From Nostoc flagelliforme FACHB-838 (GTDB lineage Bacteria > Cyanobacteriota > Cyanobacteriia > Cyanobacteriales > Nostocaceae): a stretch of DNA of 64,000 bases. The stretch is from positions 94,094 to 158,093 of the forward strand of contig NZ_JACJSI010000009.1 in assembly GCF_014698065.1 (NCBI RefSeq), in the 5' to 3' direction. The stretch's first letter is position 1, and each line of letters opens with the position of its first letter. The translations under genes and the position numbers were made by a program. Under the pieces are notes generated by a model. The model worked only from the letters and a program-made list of their open reading frames with translations. It had not been told where the DNA came from and searched no databases. This document shows positions 19,085 to 29,240 of the stretch, in pieces.

Positions 19085-20218
19085 ATGTTGAAAAACTACT
19101 TAAACACTAATCAAAGGCGCATTTTCACTGCTTTGATTTTGACTGGGATTTTGTCTGTTGCTAGCGGTTTAACAGTTATCCAAAATGCTACGGGTGCTTC
19201 TGCAAACTTATCACTAGAAATAAGCAACGAAGTCATCAAAGACAATATTAAACTAAACCGCTTGCCACGTCCAGTAGCTAGAGCGGTACTGCGAGATTTA
19301 GCCCGCAGACAGGGAATTTCAACCAGACAGCTGCAAATTATTGATTATAATCAACAGACTTGGCGCAATGGGTGCTTAGAACTGCCTCAACCTGATGAAT
19401 TTTGTACCCAAGCGTTAATTCCGGGTTGGCGAATTGTGGTATCTGATGGCAAAGAAAACTGGATTTATCATACCAATAACAATGGGCGATCGCTACGTTT
19501 AGCTTCGGCAAAAAATCCCTCAGAAAATCTGCCAGCTAAGTTACCCGCATCTGTAAAAAACGCTGTTTTGCAAGCTGCCTCCAAACGTTTGCAACAGCCA
19601 ATTTCTCAGCTAACTATCATTCAGGCTGAACAGCAAACTTGGAGTAATGGTTGTTTGAGCCTACCACGCCCTGATGAAAACTGTACTGAGGCTATAGATA
19701 GTGGCTGGCGGGTGGTTGTCGGCGCGGTTGAGCAAACCTTGGTTTATCATACCAATCAAACAGGTTCCGCAGTTAGGCTAAATGAAAAAGCTAGCAATAG
19801 TACACTAGCCTCTGTGCAAATTCCAGCCAGCGAGTTACCACCACCCTTAGATCGGGATATAGTATTTCGGCAAATCTCCAGTGGTGGTTTTACTGGTAGA
19901 ACCTACGAGACTGTTTTACTCAAAGATGGACGACTGATTCGCGTGCGGATTGGTGATGCCAATGATTCTGAACGTAGTGTTCGCCGCGTTTCTGTGCAAC
20001 AGGTGCAACAATTTGTGCGATCGCTAGAACATTCTAAGTTTAGTAAATTTCAGAATTTGAGTTACCCCGCCCCTAGTGGTGCTGCTGACTATATCACCTA
20101 CACTCTCACCAGCCAAGAGGGTACGGTTCGATACAACGATATTTCTCAAAATAATTTGCCTAAAAATTTACAGACAGTAGTTAAAGCCTGGAATCAGATC
20201 ATAGTCAGCGCCCAATAA
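19085..20218 (+). CDS. Secreted protein with two Cys-paired W-NGCL-P-DE-CT repeats
   Basis: A 377-residue protein with an N-terminal signal or anchor (about residues 10-38). It has two copies of one motif of about 55 residues: QTWRNGCLELPQPDEFCTQA then GWRIVV (about 115-140), and QTWSNGCLSLPRPDENCTEA then GWRVVV (about 200-230). The paired cysteines are spaced identically, suggesting one disulfide per repeat in the periplasm. A C-terminal domain of about 120 residues (FTGRTYETVLLKDGRLIRVR) follows. The repeat is common in cyanobacterial exported proteins of unknown function. Monocistronic. Confidence 0.78.
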   Translation: MLKNYLNTNQRRIFTALILTGILSVASGLTVIQNATGASANLSLEISNEVIKDNIKLNRLPRPVARAVLRDLARRQGISTRQLQIIDYNQQTWRNGCLELPQPDEFCTQALIPGWRIVVSDGKENWIYHTNNNGRSLRLASAKNPSENLPAKLPASVKNAVLQAASKRLQQPISQLTIIQAEQQTWSNGCLSLPRPDENCTEAIDSGWRVVVGAVEQTLVYHTNQTGSAVRLNEKASNSTLASVQIPASELPPPLDRDIVFRQISSGGFTGRTYETVLLKDGRLIRVRIGDANDSERSVRRVSVQQVQQFVRSLEHSKFSKFQNLSYPAPSGAADYITYTLTSQEGTVRYNDISQNNLPKNLQTVVKAWNQIIVSAQ

Positions 20219-20484
20219 TAAACCTCAGTTGATATGATTTTAAGATATCCTGAAAGCTATACTAATAGGGGAAAAACAACTGTTTTAATTACAAAAAATT
20301 AACCGATTTTTAGGGCATAAAACCCATATATTATGATATATATATTATCGGTTAACAGCAGAAAAATAAATGAATAGTTTTGATAGAAGATGTTGCCGAT
20401 AGGCTTGTTTTAAAGTAAAAGTTATCAAAACAAGCCAAGAAAACCAATCTGCTATCAAGTGCTTTAATCTCGTGCGAGAATTAC
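20219..20484. other. Promoter region of the cyclase gene
   Basis: An AT-rich gap of 266 bases including TATATATTATGATATATATA-like palindromic sequence near 20325-20350. No gene; no operator recognised. Confidence 0.35.
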
Positions 20485-22389
20485 ATGGAACAAGTAATTA
20501 CTTCAATTGCAGATGCTTTATTAGTAACTAGTAATGCAGGAAAAATCAAAAAAGTCAATCGTGCTGCTCAAGAATTATTTGGTTTTAGAGAAGAAGAATT
20601 AATTAATCAACCAATATCACTGATAATTGATAACGATCAAGTATTAATAGAAGCTATTTATCAACATTCGTATTTGAAGCAAAAGTTACAGAATTTAGAG
20701 GTAGTGTGTCGAACAAAAACTAGAGAAAAGCTGTTGATTGCTTTTTCTTGTTCGGTGATTGCGAAAAAAACAGAAGAACTAGAAGATATTGTCTACATTG
20801 GTCGTGATATTACTGCTTGGCAACGACGGGAACAGCGTACAAGTGCCCAGTATGCTATCACTCGTATATTATCAGAATCCCAAAACGTAAAGCAGGGAAT
20901 TCCCCAAATTTTGCAGTCGATTTGTCAAAACTTGGGATGGGATCTAGGCGAACTTTGGACACCAAGCCAGTATATTGGCACTTCCGTACAAGGAGACAGC
21001 TTGAATGCAGTATTAAGGTGTGTGGAAATTTGGTCAAGTCGATTAATTTCTGGCCGAGAGTTTAAAGCAATCACCTGGCAAACTACCTATGCACCTGGTA
21101 TTGGCTTACCTGGTCGAATTTGGATCAGACGTTTGCCCTTATGGATTAAAGATATTACAGAAGATGGAGACAAAAGGCGATCGCTACCTGCTGCTGAGAC
21201 TGGGTTACATGCAGCTTTTGGCTTCCCGATCTTAGATGATAGTGAAATCTTAGGAGTAATGGTTTTCTTTAATCGGGACATATTACCAAAAGATAAAGAC
21301 TTATTACAAATGATGGGTTCCATAGGTAGTCAAATTGCCCAATTTATCAAACGCAAACAAGCAGAAGATGCTCTTGTAGAAAGCGAAGAACGATATCGTG
21401 ATTTATTTGAAAATGCTAATGACTTGATTCAATCTGTCAACCCATCTGGCCATTTTTTGTATGTCAATCGTGCATGGCGAGAAACTTTGGGATATAGCGA
21501 AACTGAAATTGCGAATATGAATCTTTTCGATATTATACATCCAGACTTTAAACAACACTGTTTGCAAAGGTTTTATCGCGTGTTATCTGGAGAAAAGCTT
21601 GGGCAAGTAAAAGCCGCATTCGTTACTAAAGATGGTCAAACAATCTTTCTAGAAGGTAACATTAATTGTAAATTTGTTGAAGGTCATCCAGTTGCGACTC
21701 GTGGCATTTTTCGCAATGTAACTCAGCGACTAGCAGCAGAAAAAGCATTGCGTCATCAGCAGGAAGAAACTGAACGCTTATTACTGAATATTTTGCCAGC
21801 CGCAATTTCTCAAGAACTGAAAGAAGAACCAGCCAGTATTTCCGAAGACTTTGCTGATATCACAGTTTTATTTGCAGATATCGTCGGCTTTAAAGAAATT
21901 GCTGCTTCTATAAGTGCAATTCAACTAGTAAACTTACTCAACTCAATTTTATCAGCTTTTGATCGCCTCACTCAACAACATGGTTTAAGAAGAATTAAGA
22001 CCATTAACGATGCTTATATGGTGGTTGGTGGCTTGCACACACGCCGCCTAGATCATGCTCAAGCGATCGCTCTTATGGCACTGGATATGCAAACTGCGAT
22101 CGCTCTATTTAATACTGATAACAATCAAAATTTCAGCACCCGTATCGGCATCCATACTGGTTCCGTAGCGACGAGAGTAATTGATCTCAACGAGTTTACT
22201 TATAATATCTGGGGAGACACGGTAAACATTGCTAGCTGCATAGAATCTCAAGGTGTTGCTGGCAAAATCCAGGTTACAGAAGATACTTATAAGTGCTTGT
22301 GTAATGAATTTTTCTTTGAAAAACAAGGCGAAATCGAAGTTAAAGACAAAGGGAAGATAACAACTTATTTGTTGATTGGACGGAAGTGA
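20485..22389 (+). CDS. PAS-GAF-PAS-class III nucleotidyl cyclase with altered catalytic residues
   Basis: A 634-residue protein. PAS 1 spans about 1-115 (VNRAAQELFGFREEELINQP), GAF about 127-290 (APGIGLPGRIWIRRLPLWIK), PAS 2 about 300-420 (ERYRDLFENANDLIQSVNPS), and the cyclase domain about 455-634. Both metal aspartates are present (D465 in FADIVGF, D509 in KTINDAYM), and K505 is the adenine-type specificity residue. Yet the partner specificity Asp is N574 (TYNIWGDTVN) and the transition-state Arg is C585 (NIASCIES). This makes normal activity doubtful. No membrane segment is seen, so it is probably cytosolic. The start is weakly supported: the frame is open about 23 codons upstream but without another ATG. 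Confidence 0.85.
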   Translation: MEQVITSIADALLVTSNAGKIKKVNRAAQELFGFREEELINQPISLIIDNDQVLIEAIYQHSYLKQKLQNLEVVCRTKTREKLLIAFSCSVIAKKTEELEDIVYIGRDITAWQRREQRTSAQYAITRILSESQNVKQGIPQILQSICQNLGWDLGELWTPSQYIGTSVQGDSLNAVLRCVEIWSSRLISGREFKAITWQTTYAPGIGLPGRIWIRRLPLWIKDITEDGDKRRSLPAAETGLHAAFGFPILDDSEILGVMVFFNRDILPKDKDLLQMMGSIGSQIAQFIKRKQAEDALVESEERYRDLFENANDLIQSVNPSGHFLYVNRAWRETLGYSETEIANMNLFDIIHPDFKQHCLQRFYRVLSGEKLGQVKAAFVTKDGQTIFLEGNINCKFVEGHPVATRGIFRNVTQRLAAEKALRHQQEETERLLLNILPAAISQELKEEPASISEDFADITVLFADIVGFKEIAASISAIQLVNLLNSILSAFDRLTQQHGLRRIKTINDAYMVVGGLHTRRLDHAQAIALMALDMQTAIALFNTDNNQNFSTRIGIHTGSVATRVIDLNEFTYNIWGDTVNIASCIESQGVAGKIQVTEDTYKCLCNEFFFEKQGEIEVKDKGKITTYLLIGRK

Positions 22390-22475
22390 AATGCTACAAC
22401 CTTCTTGGCATTTGTGGGGTAAAGGGGAAAGGGATGGAATTTCCCCTTTACCTTTAACCTTTACCCTTTCCCCAA

Positions 22476-22504
22476 CATCTTGCAAAAGTTACTTTTGCAA
22501 GATG
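22476..22504. terminator. 13-bp hairpin between convergent genes
   Basis: CATCTTGCAAAAG (22476-22488), loop TTA, CTTTTGCAAGATG (22492-22504): perfect arms. It sits between the convergent cyclase and tyrosine-kinase genes. There is no clear T-run, so termination is an inference. A second GGTAAAGGGGAAAGGG / CCCTTTACC type inverted repeat lies just before it (about 22418-22474). Confidence 0.5.
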
Positions 22505-22543
22505 TCTAATGTCCAATGCCCAATGTCGCCTTGCGTCTTTAAT

Positions 22544-24757
22544 CTACGATGCCAATACCTTTTGAGAATTACTCACTTCGTTAGCGATAATCCCAATTAA
22601 ATTCAACTTACTCAAAATTTCTATAGCTTGAGTCAGTTCAGTTCTGGTCACTTTTCCCATGCGTTCTACCATTACAATACCATTACAAAAAGATGCCACA
22701 ATCCTGGCATCAACTGTGCCCAAAATAGGTGGAGCATCTATCAGTACTAGGTCATAACTTTGCTCAAACAACTCTATTAGTTCTTTCATCCGTTTAGAAC
22801 TGAGCAACTTTACCGTGTCTTCTGGTTCGGGCCCAGCAGTCAAAATATCAATAGAAGGGTGAATGGGCTGGATGTAATCTTGAAAATCAGTAGTTGTCTC
22901 ATCAACTAATAACAGAGATAGTCCCCAGTCATTGGATAGTTCTAGGATTTTGTGCAAGCTAGGATTGTGCAAATTAGCATCAATAACTAATACCCGTCGA
23001 TGCATCCGGGTAGCGCTAGCCACAAGCCCTAATACTAAGGTTGTCTTCCCTTCCCCTGGTAGCGCCGAAGTAAACATCAGAGACTTAAAAGGCAAAGGAT
23101 ATTTTAATATTTGAATATTTTGATAAACCATGTCCAGTGTTTCATGGACAGGCAATTTAGTTGTGGCTTCTATTACAGAGGTATCAAAGCTTCGCCGCCC
23201 ATTCCAAGGCAGTCCCAGCCGCCGCTTTTTCACGTTAGGCAATCTTAGTTTTGGTACTGACCCTAGTACACGTAGATTCGTTAGTTTATTTAAATCTCCC
23301 GCACAATAAATAGCGTCATTAAACTTTTCTAAAATCAGTGTTATTAAGATACCTAAAATTGGGCCAATTACCGCTCCCCCAAGCAAAAACAATAATCTGT
23401 TGTTTCCCATATAAGTACCCAGATTAGGTTCTGTCAAAACTTGCCAGTTATATCCTTCCTGAGCAATTTTTAGTCCCAAAGACTGTTGCGTTTGGAGCAG
23501 TTGCTCAAGGGTTTTTCGACTAGTTTCTACCTTTGGCAACAGACGGTTGTATTCTGCTATTAAGCTTGGGTATGTGTTTAGTTCAGAGCGAAGTCGTTGT
23601 TCTGATTCAGCTAGATTTTTTTCATTAGCAGTTAGTCCTAAGACAGTTGTTTGCACCAGAATTAACTCGTCTACTAGCTTTGGCTCAACACCTAGCATTT
23701 GACCTTTTAATAGTGGTTCTCCATTACTGCTAGTAGTAATCTGTCTCACCTCTTTTCTTAATAGTGACAGTTGACTTTGACGTTGCTGCTTTAATTTTTG
23801 TACCGATGGGTAATCTTCTGTATAACGCAGTCGCTCCTTAGCTAATGCTAGTTCAGTCTTTTGAATTTCACTCAATAATGCTTGGTAGCGGTTTGACTTA
23901 TTTAAACGAGAAGAAATTAGTGCATTCTGCTGTGACGAAGACGCTATTTGTTGCTCTAGATTACTGTAGCGAGCGTTGACATCTTGAAGGTTAGCACGAG
24001 TGGTTTGTAACTGTTGTTGAATATCTGCTAGAGATTCTAGCAGGATTTTACTTTGAACTTCGGGATCGAGTAATTTATGTTTCTTGCGAAACTCTTCCAA
24101 ATTTTTCTCGGCTTTACTCACCTCTTTTTTTATCTCAGGTAGGCGAGCATTTACAAAAGCCATCCCCTGATTCAGACGTTCTTTTTGTTGCTGTTTGTTG
24201 TAATTTTGATAGACTTTCTGTAAAGCTTGAAGTACTCTTTGTGCTTTCACTGGATCATTATCATTGAAAGAAACTTCAAATACTTGACTAAAAACTTTAT
24301 TAGCTCCCATTCCTCCTTCTTCTGGGATCACTTTCAAAGGAGTTTTTTTGCTTGGTTCTTTTTGACCATTGATATCTTCTAAGGTAATATCAGGATAATC
24401 AGAATGAAGTAAATCTACGGCTTTCTGGAGCAATTTAGAACTCAGCATGAGCTTCATCTGAGTCGTGGAATTAACAACTTGAGAATTGGAATCAGTTACC
24501 TGAGTATTTGCCCCTACTGGGATTTTATTTGACTTTGCTCCTTCAGATAAATTGGCACTTACCAATATCTGCATATTGCTTTGGTAAGTAGGTTTAGAAA
24601 TAATAGCCAAGAGGCTAGCAGCTGACATGACTACGCAGGAAACCCCAAAGATCAGAAAGCGTCGGCGAAACAAAATAGTAGATAGTTGTCTTATGCGACC
24701 TACGCTTTGTACTGAAGTAGTAACCTGTTGCTCTTGATTCAGACTAGTCTTAGCCAC
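22544..24757 (-). CDS. Wzc-like polysaccharide co-polymerase/BY-kinase without tyrosine tail
   Basis: A 737-residue protein. It has a Wzz region with TM1 at about 34-54, a long periplasmic coiled coil (about 190-430), TM2 at about 453-476, and a cytosolic BY-kinase domain with Walker A (SALPGEGKTT, 564-573), Walker A' (VLVIDAN, 589-595) and Walker B (LVLIDAPP, 670-677). Such proteins control chain length and export of exopolysaccharide or capsule. The C-terminus ends NEVSNSQKVLAS with no Tyr cluster, so the usual autophosphorylation tail is missing. No glycosyltransferase cluster is adjacent. A 700-bp upstream gap gives ample room for regulation. Confidence 0.92.
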   Translation of the reverse strand: MAKTSLNQEQQVTTSVQSVGRIRQLSTILFRRRFLIFGVSCVVMSAASLLAIISKPTYQSNMQILVSANLSEGAKSNKIPVGANTQVTDSNSQVVNSTTQMKLMLSSKLLQKAVDLLHSDYPDITLEDINGQKEPSKKTPLKVIPEEGGMGANKVFSQVFEVSFNDNDPVKAQRVLQALQKVYQNYNKQQQKERLNQGMAFVNARLPEIKKEVSKAEKNLEEFRKKHKLLDPEVQSKILLESLADIQQQLQTTRANLQDVNARYSNLEQQIASSSQQNALISSRLNKSNRYQALLSEIQKTELALAKERLRYTEDYPSVQKLKQQRQSQLSLLRKEVRQITTSSNGEPLLKGQMLGVEPKLVDELILVQTTVLGLTANEKNLAESEQRLRSELNTYPSLIAEYNRLLPKVETSRKTLEQLLQTQQSLGLKIAQEGYNWQVLTEPNLGTYMGNNRLLFLLGGAVIGPILGILITLILEKFNDAIYCAGDLNKLTNLRVLGSVPKLRLPNVKKRRLGLPWNGRRSFDTSVIEATTKLPVHETLDMVYQNIQILKYPLPFKSLMFTSALPGEGKTTLVLGLVASATRMHRRVLVIDANLHNPSLHKILELSNDWGLSLLLVDETTTDFQDYIQPIHPSIDILTAGPEPEDTVKLLSSKRMKELIELFEQSYDLVLIDAPPILGTVDARIVASFCNGIVMVERMGKVTRTELTQAIEILSKLNLIGIIANEVSNSQKVLAS

Positions 24758-25262
24758 TATTAAACTCCTCTAATATCGAAACAGTATATTTATTTGGAAG
24801 ATGTATGATAAATATGGAATGTTTTTACACCTAGAGCTGCAATAGCATACTTAATTATTCTTCCAAAAATGACAAGATTACTTGGCAAAATCTTATGCCA
24901 ACTACCTCTTTCATGTTCATCAATTCATGCATATAAATTCTTAATCAGTATTGGAAGAATAAATTTTTAATAAATATTTTATTGAACGAAGAAAAATCTT
25001 GACGGAAAATTAATTATTTTTCTTAAAAATTTCAGTAAAAAATTCTCTGATTCACAACATAACTATATATTAAAGTTATTTTGCTAACTTGTAATCTAAA
25101 AAACACATTGAGAATTTAAATTATACTACTTGTATATTTCTATATCCTTAGTAAGTCGTAAATTACTGGTTAGCTAGTTTACTTAGTCGTGAAAGTAAAC
25201 TGCTGTCTATTTGCTAGACGCTATAATTTGGATTACTAAACTCTAAGGTAGAGCCTAGTTAA
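24758..25262. other. AT-rich upstream region of the BY-kinase gene
   Basis: About 500 bases without a gene. A far-spaced inverted repeat TATTCTTCCAA (near 24857) and TTGGAAGAATA (near 24953) encloses about 85 bp; function unknown. Confidence 0.4.
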
Positions 25263-25468
25263 TTTTAGATTTTAGATTATAAGGGTAAGATTCAAAATCT
25301 CTCTTAGAAAGTTCTGATCGGATAGCGTAGCGTAAAGCCTTTTCTTCTTTGGAGGCGCTAACGCAAACGCCGACCTCATAGCTACGCTACGCGGCGCGAT
25401 CGCTTAAAGCGAGTCCATGAGCATCGGAAACCTCCGATCAGACTTTCTGCAAAATCTAAAATCTAAAC
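25263..25468. repeat. Nested inverted-repeat element (MITE-like) after rnz
   Basis: Inner arms AGAAAGTTCTGATCGGA (25306-25322) and TCCGATCAGACTTTCT (25433-25448) differ by one base deletion. Outer arms TTTTAGATTTTAGATT and AATCTAAAATCTAAA continue the pairing. Inside are GTAGCG/CGCTAC palindromes. The right outer arm reaches the 3' end of rnz, which may use it as terminator. Confidence 0.6.
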
Positions 25469-26422
25469 GCTTACCTTGCTTAACTCTACTTCCCGTCTTC
25501 TAGGTACGTCATAAATCATGAAGTCAAAAGCCATATCAGTACGCGGAAAAATTGCCCGGGCTTCCTTGAGGAGATCCTTCAACTCCAAGGTATTGCCGGG
25601 AGCATAGCGGGGACTGAAATGACTCATAATCAGCCGATGTGCCCCAGCCGTTAAAGCTGTTTGTGCTGCCATTGTGGTTGTGGAATGCAACCGCTGAAAA
25701 GCCATATCTGCATCTTGATGGGCAAAGGTTGCTTCATGAATTAGTACATCTGCATCTTTTGCTAATTCCACTGCACCATCACAATAAATTGTGTCTGTAC
25801 AATAGGCAATCTTTCGACCAATTTCTGTGGGGCCGCATAATTGCGTGCCATCAATTACCCGTCCGTCAGTAAGGGTAACAGTTTCACCGCGCTTGAGTTG
25901 ACCGTAAACCCGACCGGGAGGAATTTGCAACGCTTTGGCTTTTTCTATATCAAAGCGTCCTGCTCGGTCTTTTTCGGCTACGCGGTAGCCGAAAGCTGTA
26001 ATGCGGTGATGCAAATTACCGCAGCTAACGGTGAAGTCCTCGTCTTCATAAATTACCCCTGGACGGATGGCGTGAACTTTGATCGGGTAAGAAAAGTGCG
26101 TGTAGGAGTAACGTGAGGCGGTTTGAATATAATCATTTAATCCAGATGGGCCATAGATATCAATTCGCTGCACATTGCCAGCCAAGCCGCAAGTAGCAAG
26201 AAGCCCCATCAAGCCAAAGATATGATCGCCGTGCATGTGGGTAATAAAAATTCTCGAGAGTTGACTGATTTTCAGCTCACTCCGCATAATTTGATGCTGG
26301 GTGCCTTCACCACAGTCGAATAACCACAGTTCTGCCCTTTGGGGTAGTCTCAGGGCGACGCTGGAAACATTGCGCGATCGCGTGGGTACACCGGAACTCG
26401 TCCCTAAGAATGTTATCTGCAC
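25463..26422 (-). CDS. rnz: Ribonuclease Z
   Basis: A 319-residue metallo-beta-lactamase protein. The N-terminus MQITFLGTSSGVPTRSRNVS is classic for RNase Z, and the zinc motif H62-M-H64-G-D66-H67 (ITHMHGDHIFG) is intact. Later come IAYCTDTIYCD and LIMSHFSPRYAPGNTLELKD with the remaining zinc ligands. It removes the 3' trailer of tRNA precursors that lack encoded CCA. Both tRNA genes in this window lack an encoded CCA, so they would be substrates. Length is normal. Confidence 0.96.
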   Translation of the reverse strand: MQITFLGTSSGVPTRSRNVSSVALRLPQRAELWLFDCGEGTQHQIMRSELKISQLSRIFITHMHGDHIFGLMGLLATCGLAGNVQRIDIYGPSGLNDYIQTASRYSYTHFSYPIKVHAIRPGVIYEDEDFTVSCGNLHHRITAFGYRVAEKDRAGRFDIEKAKALQIPPGRVYGQLKRGETVTLTDGRVIDGTQLCGPTEIGRKIAYCTDTIYCDGAVELAKDADVLIHEATFAHQDADMAFQRLHSTTTMAAQTALTAGAHRLIMSHFSPRYAPGNTLELKDLLKEARAIFPRTDMAFDFMIYDVPRRREVELSKVSV

Positions 26423-27313
26423 AATGTTCTTTAGTCTTCCTATTGCTCAATTTGCAGCTCTATTTTCTATAGTGGCACGCTTAATGAGCAAAATACTTAG
26501 GACTTATGCAAATCAAGCAAAAAGCAGGGCATTTCTATCTCAAGCGGCTTAAGGCAATTTGCGTTTGTTTTTCCCAAGCGATCGCAAGTGCTTAAGCTTT
26601 TTCACCATCTCTTTGAGCAAAAGAATTTGTTACTGACTCAATATTTTTTGTTTCCTTGGGCACTCTTTAGCTATGAACGTGATTCTATTTGGTTAAACAA
26701 GTAGCAGGGGTACACAGATGTGTGTCCTTACTTTTAGTATATTTTTATCAATCCTTAACCTTGAGTTAATTAATTTTTATATTCTTAAATAATTCCTAAA
26801 TATTATTTTTTGTTTATACCTAATCTTGCTCAAAATTGCATTTATTAAACGCTCCAAGTTAAGCTACTACCTAGCTTATACTGCGCTAACAGCAGTCGCA
26901 ATCTAATATCGGAAAGTAACTTAATAACCAGTTGATAAATATCAAATAACTGCTGTATTATTGCTATAACATCTTTTTGCAAATCTCAGTACACTTCATA
27001 ATCAAAAAGCAAACTGGCACTCAATACTTAATTGTGAGTTAAACAAATACATTGTTTTTCTTAGCCCAATGGCTTGAGAAAAATTTAGAGATTGTGTAAA
27101 AAATGGCTGGCTGTAATTTTAGGTAATTATTTATCCCGCCTATCCTCCCTTTTGAAAGTGGAACTTAAATTAAATTCCTCGATAACTTAGGGGTATTTAG
27201 AATGTTTTGCTACCAATAAAGGAATTTTTAAAACATCCTCTAGATTTATTTATTTCTCATATCTTTGGGATAATTGTCCAACTGAATTTAGTCTCTATCT
27301 ACAATTAAGGACA
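26423..27313. other. Long intergenic region, no gene seen
   Basis: About 890 AT-rich bases. A GGACTTATGCA near 26509 resembles the IS/MITE end GGACTTACGCA but has no partner. Nothing else is recognisable. Confidence 0.5.
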
Positions 27314-29068
27314 ATGTTCATGAGTTCTATCCGAAAAGTCTTACAGACGCTATGCCTTATTATTTTTCTTGCATTCTGCCTTCCTTCAGAAATCGCTCAT
27401 GGTGTACAAGTTACATCTTTGGTAGGAAGTCCTACACAACTAACGCTTGCTACTTTTAATGTCGAAAATCTTGATCCTAAAAAGGAAAGTGTCTCTAAGG
27501 TTGATGGTAATACGAGCAGAAACGTCGATGATGATGTGACAAGCGGTAAGTTTACAGCTTTGGCAAACCAGATTGTTAATAATCTTGAAGCACCAGACAT
27601 TATTGCTTTGCAAGAAGTACAAGACAATGATGGGGCTGAGTTGAGTTCAGTAGTTGATGCTGCTCTGACTGCTGACACTCTAATTGATTCTATTCAATCT
27701 GTAGGAGGCCCAGCTTATGAATATCAAGAAATTCCGCCTCAGAACGGACTTGATGGAGGCCAACCAGGTGGCAATATCCGCGTAGGCTTTTTGTTCAATC
27801 CTCTACGAGTTAAACTACAGAACCTTGAACGCTTTGCAAACGATTCAGCTTTTTTAGAAAGTCGCAAACCTTTAGTGGGTGAATTTACTTTCAACGATAT
27901 TCCCATTACCTTGATAAACAATCACTTTGCTTCTAAAAGCGGCGGAGCGGCTTCTAACCCAAAACGGATAAAACAGGCAACAATTGTTAACGAATTTGTT
28001 GTAAATCGCTTAACTACTGACCCAAATGCAAATATTGTTGTTCTTGGCGATTTGAACGATACTCCAGACTCCCAGGCAATAAAAGCTCTGGAAGGAAACA
28101 AGCTGGAAAATTTGGTAAACAAAATTCCTCAAGATGACCGCTTTTCTTATATCTTTCGAGGAAGTAAAGAACAAATTGACCAGATCCTCGTTACCGCAAA
28201 TTTGTTTAATAAAGCAAATCCTGAGATAAATGCTGTTCACGTTAACGCAGGGTTTTCTAGAGCAACCAGTGATCACGACCCTGTGATTGCTCGGTTTACT
28301 CTATCACCTGTTGGTGAGACTACTCCTATTCCATCAATTCCAGATACCACTTTTGAACCACCAGTTACATCAAGCACAATTCTTTCTGGTGTTACAGGAG
28401 ACGATTTACTGAAAAAACTAGATAGCCTTTACTCTCCTCGTATTAGCCTCGGATATGGTAGCGCTCGTGATTTTCTCTACACCAAAATAGATAACCAAGG
28501 CGGTATAGTAACAGACATCTACGCTGGTTATAGTGTTCCGATCAACCCAAATTCAGATAAACCCAGAGAAGAAGCTGCACAACGCAGAATCAATGCAGAA
28601 CACGTTTGGCCGCAGAGTATGGGAGCTGAAGGCCCAGCAAAAAGCGATTTGCATAACCTCTTTGCTTCACGCGTGGAAGTTAACAGCGATCGCGCAAACT
28701 TTCCATTTGGAGATATTCCTGATGATCAAACTACGTCTTGGTATCTTGACGATGATGAACTAAGTTTCAAACCGAGTCCGCAGGATATTGACAAATACAG
28801 CGAATTCAAACGGGGATTCTTTGAACCACGGGAGGCAAAGAAAGGAGACGTTGCTCGGGTAATTTTCTATTTCCGCACAGTCTACCCAGAACTGGCAAAT
28901 GCAAGGTTTTTTGAAGCCCAAAAGGATACTCTCTGTAAGTGGCAAGCAGACGATCCAATTGATGCTGGTGAGATAGCACGCAGTCAGGCGATCGCTAAAA
29001 CACCCCAAGGTAATGAAAATCCTTTTGTATTAGATCCTAGTCTGCCACAACGAACCTACTGCAAGTAA
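27314..29068 (+). CDS. Secreted nuclease: EEP (DNase I-like) domain fused to endonuclease I (NucM-like) domain
   Basis: A 584-residue protein with a signal peptide (residues 1-30). An endonuclease/exonuclease/phosphatase domain spans about 42-330 with all usual residues: N49 (ATFNVENL), E101 (ALQEVQD), H204 (INNHFAS), D246/N248 (LGDLNDTP) and D320-H321 (SDHDP). After a Thr/Pro linker, an endonuclease I domain spans about 355-584 with AEHVWPQSMG (H430), SDLHNLF and NSDRANFPFG, then GDVARVIFYF. Two independent nuclease active sites appear intact. Likely role: extracellular or periplasmic nucleic acid degradation for phosphate or nitrogen. ATG 27320 is an alternative start. Confidence 0.9.
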   Translation: MFMSSIRKVLQTLCLIIFLAFCLPSEIAHGVQVTSLVGSPTQLTLATFNVENLDPKKESVSKVDGNTSRNVDDDVTSGKFTALANQIVNNLEAPDIIALQEVQDNDGAELSSVVDAALTADTLIDSIQSVGGPAYEYQEIPPQNGLDGGQPGGNIRVGFLFNPLRVKLQNLERFANDSAFLESRKPLVGEFTFNDIPITLINNHFASKSGGAASNPKRIKQATIVNEFVVNRLTTDPNANIVVLGDLNDTPDSQAIKALEGNKLENLVNKIPQDDRFSYIFRGSKEQIDQILVTANLFNKANPEINAVHVNAGFSRATSDHDPVIARFTLSPVGETTPIPSIPDTTFEPPVTSSTILSGVTGDDLLKKLDSLYSPRISLGYGSARDFLYTKIDNQGGIVTDIYAGYSVPINPNSDKPREEAAQRRINAEHVWPQSMGAEGPAKSDLHNLFASRVEVNSDRANFPFGDIPDDQTTSWYLDDDELSFKPSPQDIDKYSEFKRGFFEPREAKKGDVARVIFYFRTVYPELANARFFEAQKDTLCKWQADDPIDAGEIARSQAIAKTPQGNENPFVLDPSLPQRTYCK

Positions 29069-29240
29069 TATACTCCTACACTGTATTCTTTTCTCAGAGA
29101 CGCTCCACGAACGATTACAATGTAGGCTGCTAAGGTTGGGGATTACTGCTACACCCCGACCATTCGGAACCGTGCTTGCGACTTTCACTGCACAAGGCTA
29201 AGAATAAAACGACATTTAATTAGTCAGCCAACCCCTATTA

